From contig NZ_BAPV01000013.1 of NCBI RefSeq assembly GCF_025995175.1, positions 1-64,000 on the forward strand: a stretch of 64,000 bases of DNA. Reading direction: 5' to 3'. Both the position numbers and the translations under genes were made by a program. This document shows positions 15,731 through 24,449 of the stretch, in pieces. This stretch comes from Asaia krungthepensis NRIC 0535. GTDB lineage: Bacteria; Pseudomonadota; Alphaproteobacteria; Acetobacterales; Acetobacteraceae. Below the pieces are notes generated by a model. That model ran no database searches. It was not told where the DNA came from and saw only the letters and a list, made by a program, of their open reading frames with translations. The stretch's first letter is position 1. Each line of letters opens with the position of its first letter.

Positions 15731-16390
15731 ATGACGCTCACCCTCCTCGAAAGCCCCGCCGAAGGGCTCGCCCTGGTCGCGCTCGATGCCCTGCGCGATC
15801 AGCTGGCGGGCGAGCTTGGCGGGCAGAACAATGACCCGGCCCTGAGCGAGTATCTGGCCCAGGCCACGGCGCTCGTTCAGGCCACGCTGGGCCGCCCAGT
15901 TCTGGCGGGTTTGTATCGCCAGACCCTGCGCGTCGGGGATGGCGAGCGCAGGCTTTCGCTCGCTCTCACCGCCTCGCCCGTGGTCGAGATCGTGACCGTC
16001 AGCCAGGACGGTTTCACCTTCGATCCCGGCCCCGAGGGCTGGGAGACAGGCGACTGGTCCGGTCTGCTCTACCCCTCCCGGCTGCAAGGCGCGTGGTGGT
16101 GGCCGGGGCGCTACCGCGTGACCTATCGGGGCGGCTGGATCCTGCCGGGCATGAAAGACGACCGAGGCGAGCCTCTGGCCCCGACCGTGCCCGCCGATAT
16201 CCGCGCCGCCACGCTTTCGACCGCCCGGGCCCTGTTCTTTACCGCCCAGCGCGGCGACCCGCTCTTGCGGTCCGAAAGCGAGCAAGGCGTGGGGGCGAGC
16301 AGCTGGGCCACGCCCGATGCCAGCCTCGGCGGCCTGCCGCCCGATGCGGCGGCCATCCTTGCCCGCTATGCGCAGGCGGGTCTGTCATGA
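15731..16390 (+). CDS. Head-tail connector (gp6/adaptor-like)
   Basis: 219 aa. The short N-terminal helices (LVALDALRDQLAGEL, YLAQATALVQATLG) and the middle VTYRGGWILPG followed by VPADIRAATLSTARALFFTA are the pattern of head-tail connector proteins of the gp6/phiE125 gp8 type, which sit under the portal. The stop overlaps the next gene in ATGA. Confidence 0.82.
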   Translation: MTLTLLESPAEGLALVALDALRDQLAGELGGQNNDPALSEYLAQATALVQATLGRPVLAGLYRQTLRVGDGERRLSLALTASPVVEIVTVSQDGFTFDPGPEGWETGDWSGLLYPSRLQGAWWWPGRYRVTYRGGWILPGMKDDRGEPLAPTVPADIRAATLSTARALFFTAQRGDPLLRSESEQGVGASSWATPDASLGGLPPDAAAILARYAQAGLS

Positions 16391-16710
16391 GTGTGGGTGT
16401 CAACCGGCGCAGGCGTCAGATCCAGCGCGCCGGCCGACTTATGGTGCTCTCGCGCCCGCGTCTTGAAGGTAGCCTGAGCGTGACCGGCTACGCCCCGCCC
16501 CCGCAGGCCTCGCAGCTGGCGGAGGGCGTCGGCAAGGCGGCCCTCATTGTGCAGATCACCGCCGATGAAACAAACCGGACAGGCTATGTGCCGCGCAAAG
16601 GCGACATCCTGCGCGACGGGCCGAAAGATTACACCCTGACTGACGCCATGCCGGTTTACGAACGAGCCGTTCTCTCCGGCTGGACCCTTATCGCCTCGGG
16701 AGGCTCCTGA
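16387..16710 (+). CDS. Head-closure / head-tail joining protein
   Basis: 107 aa from ATG 16387, which overlaps the previous stop (ATGA). Starts MSVGVNRRRRQIQRAG and has a mainly beta C-terminus (IVQITADETNRTG, PRKGDILRDGPKDYTL), as in small head-completion proteins. Position between connector and tail completion gene supports the role. It ends at the A of the next ATG. Confidence 0.65.
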   Translation: MSVGVNRRRRQIQRAGRLMVLSRPRLEGSLSVTGYAPPPQASQLAEGVGKAALIVQITADETNRTGYVPRKGDILRDGPKDYTLTDAMPVYERAVLSGWTLIASGGS

Positions 16711-17144
16711 TGTTGTCCGATACCGTCTGGAATGACGCCTATCACCGTGCAAAAAAAGTGGCGGAAGAACAGGGCATTACCCTGGTCGATGTCCTTCTGC
16801 AGCCCGAAGCGGAACGCCCGGCGCTTCACTGGCGCATGGAAGCCCTTGCCAGCCACTCCGACCGGCTCGGCATGGGCGAAGACGCCAATGAGGAAGAAGG
16901 CGAGATCGCTTTCCGGTTATGCGCGCGGGTCGGCGAAGTCTCGACCCCTGAAGCTCTTGAGCTTTGCAAGGCGATGAGCATCGCCTTCCGCGCCAATCTT
17001 GAAGGTGCGCAGCCTTATCCCGAGGGGCTCTATTATGACGGGCAGAGCCTCTATCCGCCTGAGCCGGACACAACCGGCAACTGGATCAGCATGGCCCTGA
17101 TCGTCCGTTATCGCTTCCAGGACAGGATCGAGCCCCCTTCATGA
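16710..17144 (+). CDS. Tail terminator / completion-like protein
   Basis: 144 aa. Begins at an ATG sharing its A with the previous stop, after GGAGGCTCC. The protein is acidic and ends in a beta strand WISMALIVRYRFQDR, the style of tail terminator proteins that cap the tail tube. The gene comes immediately before the first tail-tube gene, with an ATGA overlap. Family assignment is by position and shape only. Confidence 0.55.
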   Translation: MLSDTVWNDAYHRAKKVAEEQGITLVDVLLQPEAERPALHWRMEALASHSDRLGMGEDANEEEGEIAFRLCARVGEVSTPEALELCKAMSIAFRANLEGAQPYPEGLYYDGQSLYPPEPDTTGNWISMALIVRYRFQDRIEPPS

Positions 17145-18151
17145 GCGACGCGCGCGTGACCTCCGGCTGGGCAGCCGGGCTGCTCTGGGATGAGTCGACC
17201 TTCGGCATCGCCCGTGAAAGCCGGTACGGCGAGCGCGCATCCGACGACTTCCAGCTGATCCGCCTCTCCGGTGGCAATTTCAAACTGACGCAGAGCCGGA
17301 CCTATCTCGATGAGGCGCATCCGCTGCTCGAGCGGGCGGCAGGCGTTGCCTCGAGTTATGCCGGCAGCGGCAGCCTCGAGGCTCTGCTTTCATTTGGCAA
17401 TCATGATGCCCTGATGGCTGCCGCCCTTTGCGGTGTCTGGCGCGATGGTGCGGTATCCAATGGGGCCGAGCGATCAAGCTGGACGCTGCGCCAGCGCCTG
17501 GGCGGTGGCTGGCTCTATCGTCAGGGCGTTTTCGTGCGCGCCATGGAATTGACGGTCGCCCAGGGGGATTTCATCCGCTGCGCGTTCGATACAATCCATG
17601 CGCGCGAGGCGATCGTGACTGGCGACGATGCTGCGCTCGACCATCCTTTTTCGTCCCGCGAGGCTTTGCATCCCTGCAAGGCGCAGCTGGCGGCCACTCT
17701 GCCGGGGCAGATCGATCCCGGCATCCTGCGACGCATTTCCCTGAAATGCGGCCGGGAAGACGCGGCGCTCGATTACGGCGCCCGATCGCCCTGCGCGCAG
17801 GATGTGCGGCTCGGCTCCTTTGCTGCGTCGGGAAGCCTCGATCTGGTGCTGCGCGGCCATGACGCTTTCGAGGCCCTGGTCGAGGCGCAGCCGGGTCCGC
17901 TGTCGTTCACGATCATCGGCTCGGATGGCTACGGCTATGCGTTCCGGATGCCCAGAACGCGACTTTATGACGCGAAAATCGACGCCTGCTCGCGCCGGCA
18001 ACTCATCATGGCAACGGTCGAGTTCGAGGCCGCTCCGTCGAGCGGGGATCTCTCATCCCTGAACATCCACCGGCTCGCGCCTTCGGATGCTGATCTGATC
18101 ACCGTCGATCACTGGCCCGTGCTGAACAATTCCAACACAATTTCTCCCTGA
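17141..18151 (+). CDS. Tail tube protein paralogue 1
   Basis: 336 aa. It shares a long pattern with the protein at 21979-22926: GSLEALLSFGNHDAL against GSLSAALSFGTYDDL, GVFVRAMELTVAQGDF against GGFIRQAQLSFSQGGF, and LGSFAASGSLDLVLR against GELLATGSLEIFFR, in the same order, so the two are paralogues. The family is a phage tail tube type (two-sheet beta barrel, about 310-340 aa). This copy lacks part of the conserved N-terminus. It is separated from the other tail genes by the adhesion cassette. Either copy could be the main tube subunit; the other could be a minor or decorating tube protein. Confidence 0.8.
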   Translation: MSDARVTSGWAAGLLWDESTFGIARESRYGERASDDFQLIRLSGGNFKLTQSRTYLDEAHPLLERAAGVASSYAGSGSLEALLSFGNHDALMAAALCGVWRDGAVSNGAERSSWTLRQRLGGGWLYRQGVFVRAMELTVAQGDFIRCAFDTIHAREAIVTGDDAALDHPFSSREALHPCKAQLAATLPGQIDPGILRRISLKCGREDAALDYGARSPCAQDVRLGSFAASGSLDLVLRGHDAFEALVEAQPGPLSFTIIGSDGYGYAFRMPRTRLYDAKIDACSRRQLIMATVEFEAAPSSGDLSSLNIHRLAPSDADLITVDHWPVLNNSNTISP

Positions 18152-18157
18152 GGTAGC

Positions 18158-21133
18158 ATGTCGCAGGAAATCAGCGCATCCCCGCGCGTCGGTCTGGCCC
18201 GCCAGGGAGACGCGATCGCGCTCTCCCGTAATATCGGGGGCAAGCCGACGCTCATCCATGTCGATGCCGCCGATTATGAGGCCCAGGTCGCCGGCAAGGC
18301 CGCCGCTCGAACGGAAGGCGCAGCCCTCTCCGCGCAGCTTGCGGTCGGCGGGGTCGCCTCGGATGTCGCGGCCGCCAAGGTTCTGATCACGGCGGGGCTG
18401 GCCGGATCGGCGCCGCTCAATTTCCGCGGCTATTGGGACGCCTCGACCAATACGCCCGACCTCACCGCTTCCGACCCGATCGACGGCGATCTCTGGGTGG
18501 CTTCCAAGGCCGGGACGATCGAAATCGGCGGGCAGAAGCTCTGGCAGATCGGCGACGCCGCATGGTTTCACGAAGGAGGTTGGGTTTATTACGCCCGCGC
18601 CGGCTGGGCGGCCGTGGCCAAGACGATCCACGCGATCGAGGCCATCAATGCCGGCAGCGTACAGATCCAGGAAGGCGGCGAGATCGGCGCGCTCGAGATC
18701 ACCGATGCTGTGGGCAATGTGATCGCGCTGATCCGCCCCGATGGAACCTATGCCAGCGGCCTCGAGGACGATCCGCGCTATGGCCTCACCGAGCAAGGCG
18801 TTCGGGCGGGGTCGGTGCAACTGCTCGGCGAGCAGGGAGCGGACGGGCTGAGCATCACCGACGCGCTCGGCTTCGTACTCGCTCATCTTGGCCAGGATGG
18901 GCTGATCGCAGGCGGTGCAGAGGGCGGCGCAAAGTATTCGCTCTCTGCCGAGGGCATTCGCAGCGGCGCGATCGGCCTGACAGATAAGGGGCACGATGAC
19001 GCTCTGATCATCCAGGACGCCGAGGGCTTCGTTTTCTGTTCGGTCGGGGCGGATGGCTCATTCCGCTCTGGCGGCCAGGCGCAACCGCGTTTCGGCATCA
19101 CCGAAGACGGGGTGAACGCGGGCGATCTGAAGCTGCTCGGCACTAGCGGCGGAGAGGGGTTTACCCTGACCGATGCTTTCGGCTTTCTGATCGCGCAGAT
19201 CGGGGCGGATGGCTCATTCCGCAGTGCCGCTGGCGCCGCGCCTTCCTTCGCGCTTGCCGAGGACGGGATGCGCGCCGGCGCGGTGCAGCTGACGGATGGC
19301 GCGCAGGATGACGGTCTGAGCATTCTCGATGCTCACGGCTTCATGATGTGCCATATCGCCACGGACGGCGCGGTGCGATCCGATCTGTCGAAAACCCCCC
19401 GCTTCGGGTTGCTCGATGGGGCCATCAGGGCGGGCAGCCTCTCGGTGGTCGATGACGGCGAGCCCGATCTCTGGGTGACGGATGGCTACGGCTTCCTGCT
19501 GCAGGCGCCGGGCAGTACCGGCGCCGTGCCGGACACGAATCAGCCAGCGCAGCGGCCTGACCCGACCCAGCGCGGGCCGGAGGCCAGCGACGACGCATCG
19601 CAGGGCTATGCGCCGGGCGCGCTCTGGCGATACGCGCAGACGGCATGGAGAATGCTCCATGCCGATCGCGATCGGGCCGTCTGGCAGCGTCTGACCGCAT
19701 TGCCGGCGCTTGCGGCGGATCGTTATGCGTCGAGCCTTGTGGCGGCCTGGGGCACGCGGCGTCTTGTCTGCGACTATGCGGGGCCGCTGGTGGATGTGGC
19801 GGTCAATACCGGATCGGGCGTGCGTGTCGTGTCCGTGGGGCAGGATGAAGGCGGATGCCTCTCGCGCATCGATCTCCTGCGCGCCGCATCCGCTCGGGGC
19901 GAGCCGCTTTGTATCGTGCGCTTTTACGATCAGAGCGGCAAAGAGCAACATGCAACGGCGCCGGGCTATGACGCCGGTGCAGGGACGTTACAGGCCGATC
20001 GCTGCCCCCATATCGGGGTGCGGTGGCATGACGGGAATGCGCTCGCCTCTTGGGCGTGCGAACCGAATCCCCTGCAGCCGGTCGATCTGCCGGCGACGCT
20101 AAAACTGAGCGGGGGCAACGCAACAGCCCTTTTCTACGGTGCATTTTCCGGCTCGAATTGCCCGCTTTACAGCACATATCAGGCGTTCACCCTTGGTAGG
20201 GCCGAGGCCGATTGCCTCGGGCTGACAACAGGCACGGGCAATGAAAGCGGCCGTCTCACCCTGACCGGGGGTGATCCTTTCGCGGTGATCAATCGCTCTA
20301 CTCTCACGCCAGGCATCAGGCATGGCGCCCTGTGCCTGCGCCTCCAGCCGGGCGACCAGGCAACCCTCGACATACAGGGGGCAGAGCGTATGCGCTCGAC
20401 GGTCGCGCTCGCGGGCGGCTTCTCAGGGCGAACGCTGAGCGGCGGGGCGATTGGCGCATCGCCCAGGCGTGTAGGCAACAGCGCCGCAATCCAGATGAGC
20501 GGCCTCGTCTTGCTCGACCGATCGCTGACCGATGCCGAGATCGATCGGACGCTCGATGACGCAACCGTGCTCGAGGCCGTGACCCCGCAACTGCGCGAGC
20601 GTCTCGACTGTATCGGCTCGAGCACGACGCAGGGGTTCGGCATCAAGGATGGCTGGTGCTGGCCGCAACTGCTGGGGGATCACCTGTCGAGGCCGCTCGC
20701 CCTGCGCAGCTGGGCGGTGCCGGGCTCAACGGCGAAAGACTTCATCACCTACACGATCGAGAACGTGCTGGCGGATCTCGGCCAGATGCGCGCGGCTTAT
20801 GCCGTCACATGGCTCGGCAATAACGATATCGGCCAGGGCTTCGCGCTCGATGAGATCGTGAGGCTCAACGCCCTTATCCACGCCCGGTTAAGGGCTGCCG
20901 GGTATCGGCGCCTGTTTATCCTCGGCCAGTTCAATGCGGCGCTGAATGCGAAAATCTACAGCGCCGTTTCATCCGGGGTGATCGATGCCGATGCGTTCAT
21001 CGATCCATGGTCTGCCGGTCCAATGGCCAATCATGGCGATCGCTCGCTCTATGGCGACGGGGTGCATCCGACTGAATCGGGCGCGCGCTATGCCGCCTCA
21101 TTCATCGCCGACCACATCAACAAATATCTATAG
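18158..21133 (+). CDS. Tail spike/fibre with repeats and SGNH hydrolase domain
   Basis: 991 aa. Residues 1-160 are an attachment region with GWVYYARAGWAAVAKT. Residues about 163-455 are six imperfect 52-residue repeats. After a Pro-rich link (about 455-490) comes a lectin/arabinofuranosidase-B-like region (about 525-810; IVRFYDQSGKEQHATAPG is typical). The C-terminus (about 812-991) is an SGNH/GDSL hydrolase: CIGSSTTQGFG (block I), PGSTAKDF (block II), GNNDIG (block III) and DGVHPTESG (block V). Such domains de-acetylate surface polysaccharides, so it may modify an acetylated exopolysaccharide at infection. It lies between two tail-tube genes, not after the tape measure, which is unusual. Confidence 0.85.
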   Translation: MSQEISASPRVGLARQGDAIALSRNIGGKPTLIHVDAADYEAQVAGKAAARTEGAALSAQLAVGGVASDVAAAKVLITAGLAGSAPLNFRGYWDASTNTPDLTASDPIDGDLWVASKAGTIEIGGQKLWQIGDAAWFHEGGWVYYARAGWAAVAKTIHAIEAINAGSVQIQEGGEIGALEITDAVGNVIALIRPDGTYASGLEDDPRYGLTEQGVRAGSVQLLGEQGADGLSITDALGFVLAHLGQDGLIAGGAEGGAKYSLSAEGIRSGAIGLTDKGHDDALIIQDAEGFVFCSVGADGSFRSGGQAQPRFGITEDGVNAGDLKLLGTSGGEGFTLTDAFGFLIAQIGADGSFRSAAGAAPSFALAEDGMRAGAVQLTDGAQDDGLSILDAHGFMMCHIATDGAVRSDLSKTPRFGLLDGAIRAGSLSVVDDGEPDLWVTDGYGFLLQAPGSTGAVPDTNQPAQRPDPTQRGPEASDDASQGYAPGALWRYAQTAWRMLHADRDRAVWQRLTALPALAADRYASSLVAAWGTRRLVCDYAGPLVDVAVNTGSGVRVVSVGQDEGGCLSRIDLLRAASARGEPLCIVRFYDQSGKEQHATAPGYDAGAGTLQADRCPHIGVRWHDGNALASWACEPNPLQPVDLPATLKLSGGNATALFYGAFSGSNCPLYSTYQAFTLGRAEADCLGLTTGTGNESGRLTLTGGDPFAVINRSTLTPGIRHGALCLRLQPGDQATLDIQGAERMRSTVALAGGFSGRTLSGGAIGASPRRVGNSAAIQMSGLVLLDRSLTDAEIDRTLDDATVLEAVTPQLRERLDCIGSSTTQGFGIKDGWCWPQLLGDHLSRPLALRSWAVPGSTAKDFITYTIENVLADLGQMRAAYAVTWLGNNDIGQGFALDEIVRLNALIHARLRAAGYRRLFILGQFNAALNAKIYSAVSSGVIDADAFIDPWSAGPMANHGDRSLYGDGVHPTESGARYAASFIADHINKYL
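18644..19520 (+). repeat. Six tandem 52-residue coding repeats in the tail spike
   Basis: Each unit follows the pattern [A/I/M/V]RAGx[V/L]xL, then DDGLxIxDAxGF, then DGxxRSG, then PRFGL. Units start about every 156 bases; the first is at 18644 and the last is truncated near 19520. Confidence 0.8.
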
Positions 21134-21145
21134 GGAGCAAAGGCC

Positions 21146-21907
21146 ATGGCCAGGCTTGTTTTAGGCAATACCGACGCAAGCGGAACCGGGCGCGGCTGGA
21201 TCGCACCGACCGCCATCCAGCCCCGTTTCGCCTCATTCTTTCTCGGCGGTACGCTGGGCGCAAATATGGCTCTCGGCGGCGCTGATGCGGCATCGATCGG
21301 GGCGCCTACCCTCGAGGCGGGTGTGATCGGCAAGGAATTGCCGCACCTTGTGACCAAGGGAGGCGCGAATTTCCTGCGCACGGCAATCGCCGAGCCGCGC
21401 GAAGGCACATTCTTTTCGATCGCGCGTATGCCGGCCCCTCCTGGGGCAGCGCCGCTTGGTACGACTGATGGCCCTTTGATGGGGCTCTACAATAGCGGCA
21501 ACTTGATGATGCTGCTGACAAATGCCGGAATAGGCGGGGCTTTCAGGACGCGAATGCCCGAGCAACAGCCCGAGGGATGGAACACGGTCCCGCCCGTGCT
21601 GGCCGACATGACGCGGTGGGGGCTCTACGCCCTGCGTTATCAGAATAACGGGGCCTCTGTGACGGGTGTGGCGAAGGCTTACACGGCCAATCGTACTGCC
21701 TCGCGGACGGGCTCGGTGGCAGGTGCCGTGAGCCCCGCCGGCATCGAGATCGGCTCGCAGCCTTTCTCAGATAGCTCGGACATGCAGAAAGGCATCGCGC
21801 ATCAAGCCGCGGTCATGATCTGGGATGTCGCCTTGTCCGATGCCGAGATGGAAAACGTCGCATCCCTCCTGCGCCGCTGGTCGGCTCGTTATGGCGTGAC
21901 CGTCTGA
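21146..21907 (+). CDS. LamG/concanavalin-like surface protein
   Basis: 253 aa. The C-terminal VMIWDVALSDAEMENVASLL followed by RRWSARYGV is the usual end of a concanavalin A-like (LamG) lectin fold, and similar wording (LVLLDRSLTDAEID) occurs in the tail spike upstream. The N-terminus (GNTDASGTGRGWIAPTA) is not recognised. It is probably a receptor-binding or spike-tip component, co-transcribed with the spike. A strong terminator follows 31 bases later. Confidence 0.65.
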   Translation: MARLVLGNTDASGTGRGWIAPTAIQPRFASFFLGGTLGANMALGGADAASIGAPTLEAGVIGKELPHLVTKGGANFLRTAIAEPREGTFFSIARMPAPPGAAPLGTTDGPLMGLYNSGNLMMLLTNAGIGGAFRTRMPEQQPEGWNTVPPVLADMTRWGLYALRYQNNGASVTGVAKAYTANRTASRTGSVAGAVSPAGIEIGSQPFSDSSDMQKGIAHQAAVMIWDVALSDAEMENVASLLRRWSARYGVTV

Positions 21908-21938
21908 GCAAGGCTTGATCGTTTCTGCAGCAATACTG

Positions 21939-21962
21939 GCCGCCACAGGGCGGCTTTTTTTT
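21939..21962 (+). terminator. Strong intrinsic terminator after the adhesion cassette
   Basis: Stem GCCGCC (21939-21944), loop ACAG, GGCGGC (21949-21954), followed by eight T. It ends 17 bases before the second tail-tube start. Confidence 0.88.
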
Positions 21963-21978
21963 ATGGGAGATCGTTCTC

Positions 21979-22926
21979 ATGTCGTTTGCCGGCGCTACCA
22001 AAAACTACGCGGCCGCCTATCAAACCAATGATACGCGGATCGCTTTCGCGCTCGAGGATCAATTCGGGGTGTCGCCGGGCGGCGCCTATCAGAGCACGCG
22101 ATTCACTGGGGAGAGTTTCCGCCAGCAATTCCAGCGCAACCGCCCGGAGGAAATCAACGATATCCCCGAGGCGTCGCAGGCCGTCACTACTCAGATGAGC
22201 GTCGCAGGCAGCCTCTCCGCCGCGCTGTCTTTCGGCACCTATGACGATCTGCTGGCGGGCGTGCTGGGCGCTGACTGGACGGATGACGCGATCGTCAATG
22301 GCGGCATGGTCAAATGCTGGACGGTCATCGAGCGCCTCGGCGATTCCTGGTTCGTCCGCAATGGCGGCTTTATCCGCCAGGCGCAGTTGAGTTTCAGCCA
22401 GGGCGGTTTTGCCCAGGCGTCATTCGATATGGCGTTCAAGGGCGAAAAGCGTCAGGGCGCGTCGCCTGCGGCCAGCCTGATCGCGGCCCCGACCGGCGAT
22501 GTCATCGACACGGTCAAGGGCTTTGGCGGTTTGCTGATCGGCGGCGTCAAGCCGGATGGCTGCGTGAACGACTTCAAGGTGTCGCTGCAGCGCAACGGCG
22601 CAGATATCGATTACGGCATGGGGCACGCAGATGGGTGCGGCATCAGGCCGGGCGAATTGCTTGCGACTGGCAGCCTCGAGATTTTCTTCCGCAATTACGA
22701 ATTATACGACCGTTTCGTGAACGGTCAGCAAGGGCCCATCACGGCGAGCGTCCGGGATGGGCTTGGTGAGGGATATGACCTGACCTTCCTCAATGCCTCG
22801 CTGCAAAATCCGCAGATCAGTGTCGGAGGCAAGAACCGCTCCGTCATGGCGGCATTCGACATCGAGGGTAATCCGCAGCCCGGCGGTGGCACCTTCAGCA
22901 TCAAGCGTTTCAGGCGCGGCAGCTAA
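21979..22926 (+). CDS. Tail tube protein paralogue 2
   Basis: 315 aa, paralogous to the 336-aa protein at 17141-18151 as described there. This copy has the better-preserved N-terminus (DTRIAFALEDQFGVSP, FTGESFRQQFQRNRPEEI) typical of tail-tube proteins, and lies directly before the tail assembly chaperones, the normal position, so it is the more likely main tube subunit. It begins just after a strong terminator, so it may have its own promoter. Confidence 0.85.
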   Translation: MSFAGATKNYAAAYQTNDTRIAFALEDQFGVSPGGAYQSTRFTGESFRQQFQRNRPEEINDIPEASQAVTTQMSVAGSLSAALSFGTYDDLLAGVLGADWTDDAIVNGGMVKCWTVIERLGDSWFVRNGGFIRQAQLSFSQGGFAQASFDMAFKGEKRQGASPAASLIAAPTGDVIDTVKGFGGLLIGGVKPDGCVNDFKVSLQRNGADIDYGMGHADGCGIRPGELLATGSLEIFFRNYELYDRFVNGQQGPITASVRDGLGEGYDLTFLNASLQNPQISVGGKNRSVMAAFDIEGNPQPGGGTFSIKRFRRGS

Positions 22927-22974
22927 GCGGCTTACGCCTCGCGCCACTCATCCAGATTTCAGGGAAAAACAACC

Positions 22975-23412
22975 ATGGCAAAACTCTCCAGTTTCTCGCG
23001 CAATGCCGACCGTATGCGCGAAGGCGAAACCATTGAGGTCGGGCCGATCGGCAACACGTTTCACATCACGACGCGCGGTTTCACGCCGCGTTATCGCGAT
23101 GCGCTCTATGATCTGAAGATGGCGGCCGCCCGCACGCTCAACCGCTCGCAAAAGCCCGGCGCGTCCAGCTACGGATCGGAAAGCCTGCCGCCGACCGATG
23201 ATGACCGATGCCAGGGGCAGGCTATCGCCGATCATTGCGTCATCGGGGTGAGCGGGCTCGAGCACGATGACGGGCGTGAGGTCACACTCGATGAGTTCCG
23301 GGCCATGCTCGCAAGCGGTGAGCAGCCGATGCTGATTGCGCTCGCCATCTCGGCCGCCGCTCGGGTGGGTGATGACCGCGCGCGCGAGCATGAGGAAGCC
23401 GTGGGAAACTGA
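22975..23412 (+). CDS. Tail assembly chaperone, short form (gpG-like)
   Basis: 145 aa. Lies between tail-tube and tape-measure genes, the place of lambda G/GT. It has a mixed beta-alpha composition (MREGETIEVGPIGNTFHITTRG) and a helical C-terminus, plus a predicted regulatory loop (GREVTLDEFRAMLASGEQP). The last codons are read GTG GGA AAC TGA: the slippery heptamer GGGAAAC sits immediately before the stop in the X-XXY-YYZ phase, so a fraction of ribosomes should slip into the -1 frame and continue into the ORF ending at 23789. Confidence 0.85.
   Translation: MAKLSSFSRNADRMREGETIEVGPIGNTFHITTRGFTPRYRDALYDLKMAAARTLNRSQKPGASSYGSESLPPTDDDRCQGQAIADHCVIGVSGLEHDDGREVTLDEFRAMLASGEQPMLIALAISAAARVGDDRAREHEEAVGN
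23403..23409 (+). promoter_or_regulatory. -1 ribosomal frameshift site GGGAAAC
   Basis: G GGA AAC in the zero frame of the chaperone gene, followed directly by TGA. The downstream ORF is exactly in the -1 frame and open from 23409. This matches the GGGAAAG-type site of lambda G/T. Confidence 0.82.
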
Positions 23413-23420
23413 TCGAGGCA

Positions 23421-23789
23421 TTGATCTGGGAACTGGAGTTCTTGCGATTCATCGGGCCGGATCAGGGGGCGGAGATCAGGGAGGCGATCCTTGCCGAGAA
23501 ACCGCTGCTCCCGCCCGCTCTCGAACGCCCCTGGCGGTGCTGGCACGATCTGGAAAACGATCGTGCCTGGACGAGCGATCTGATCGGGGGCGCCATGGGC
23601 AAGATCCGTGGCGTTTCACGTCCTTGCGGGATCGCCTGGAGCGCGCTCGCGCTCTGGTGCCAGGTCAATGCCGTGACGCAGGAAGATGCGCCCTGGCTCA
23701 TCGCCCAGGTTCGCGCCCTTGATGCCGTTTTTCTTCAGCACAAAAACGAGCGGATTACCGCGAGCATCGCGCAATTCATGAAGGGATAA
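23421..23789 (+). CDS. Tail assembly chaperone extension (gpT-like), -1 frame
   Basis: This 122-aa ORF has no convincing independent start (a TTG with a poor ribosome site at 23421). In the -1 frame it is open from 23409, so the fusion would be 145 + 126 = 271 aa. It is helical, with LEFLRFIGPDQGAEIREAIL, and is rich in Trp (PWRCWHDLENDRAW). As in lambda, the long form probably recruits the tape measure and tube proteins. It is separated from the next gene by 3 bases. Confidence 0.8.
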   Translation: MIWELEFLRFIGPDQGAEIREAILAEKPLLPPALERPWRCWHDLENDRAWTSDLIGGAMGKIRGVSRPCGIAWSALALWCQVNAVTQEDAPWLIAQVRALDAVFLQHKNERITASIAQFMKG

Positions 23790-23792
23790 GTC

Positions 23793-24431
23793 ATGGCACA
23801 AGCCGCAACCTTCAGCCGGTCCCTGCGCCTTTTTGTCGATCGCAACCTTTCCCGCGATGCCTTGCGGGCTGAAATGGCAAGACGGGCGATCGCAGCGCGA
23901 GATGATCTCATCGCACGCGGCCAGGCGCCGCCGAGCTGGCGGCGCTATGTGGACGGTAAAGCCGATGCGCCAGAAACAAGCGTGCGGCTGGATGGGGCCA
24001 TTCTCTATCGCTTCAATCTCACGGGCGAGGCGGCAGAGGCGGCGCTCGCTCTGTGCCGGTCAACATCGCCCGTGCGCAGCGGACGCTTTCGCGATGCCTG
24101 GGTGCTGATCTGTGACGGCAAGCCCTGGAAACAGCCGCTCAAGGATCTGGCAGCTGACAGCACGATCCTGATCGTCAATCCGCTGCCTTATGCTCGCAAG
24201 ATCGAGACCGGGGCGCTTGAGCCCCGCATACGGCGCAATCAGATCGAGCGCGTGCGCCAAACGCTCATGCGGCGTTTTCCGAGGCTTACTTTCGGCAAGA
24301 TTTTCGTCCGCCTGGGTAGCGGCATCGCACCCTCTGCCCCCTACATCCTGCGCGGCGCCTCGGGCGAGCGCAGGACACGGGCTGGCACGGTCATGACCTA
24401 TCCGGCGCTGCAGATCACCCTGCGGTCATGA
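23793..24431 (+). CDS. Minor tail/neck protein (HK97 gp10-like)
   Basis: 212 aa. The segment SPVRSGRFRDAWVLI, then INPLPYARKIETG (read as IVNPLPYARKIETG), resembles the HK97 gp10-like pattern of a basic helix, a beta strand and NxxPYAxxxExG. The N-terminus is helical and basic. Proteins of this group complete the tail or neck; here it lies after the chaperones instead of before the tube, so the placement is unusual. It ends just before the opposite-strand lysozyme-inhibitor gene. Confidence 0.6.
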   Translation: MAQAATFSRSLRLFVDRNLSRDALRAEMARRAIAARDDLIARGQAPPSWRRYVDGKADAPETSVRLDGAILYRFNLTGEAAEAALALCRSTSPVRSGRFRDAWVLICDGKPWKQPLKDLAADSTILIVNPLPYARKIETGALEPRIRRNQIERVRQTLMRRFPRLTFGKIFVRLGSGIAPSAPYILRGASGERRTRAGTVMTYPALQITLRS

Positions 24432-24449
24432 AAACTGGACCGGCAACAA

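Noticed and set aside
23421-23789. Independent gene for the chaperone extension
   Set aside because: The TTG start has a poor ribosome site and the frame is open from the slippery site, so a frameshift product is more likely.
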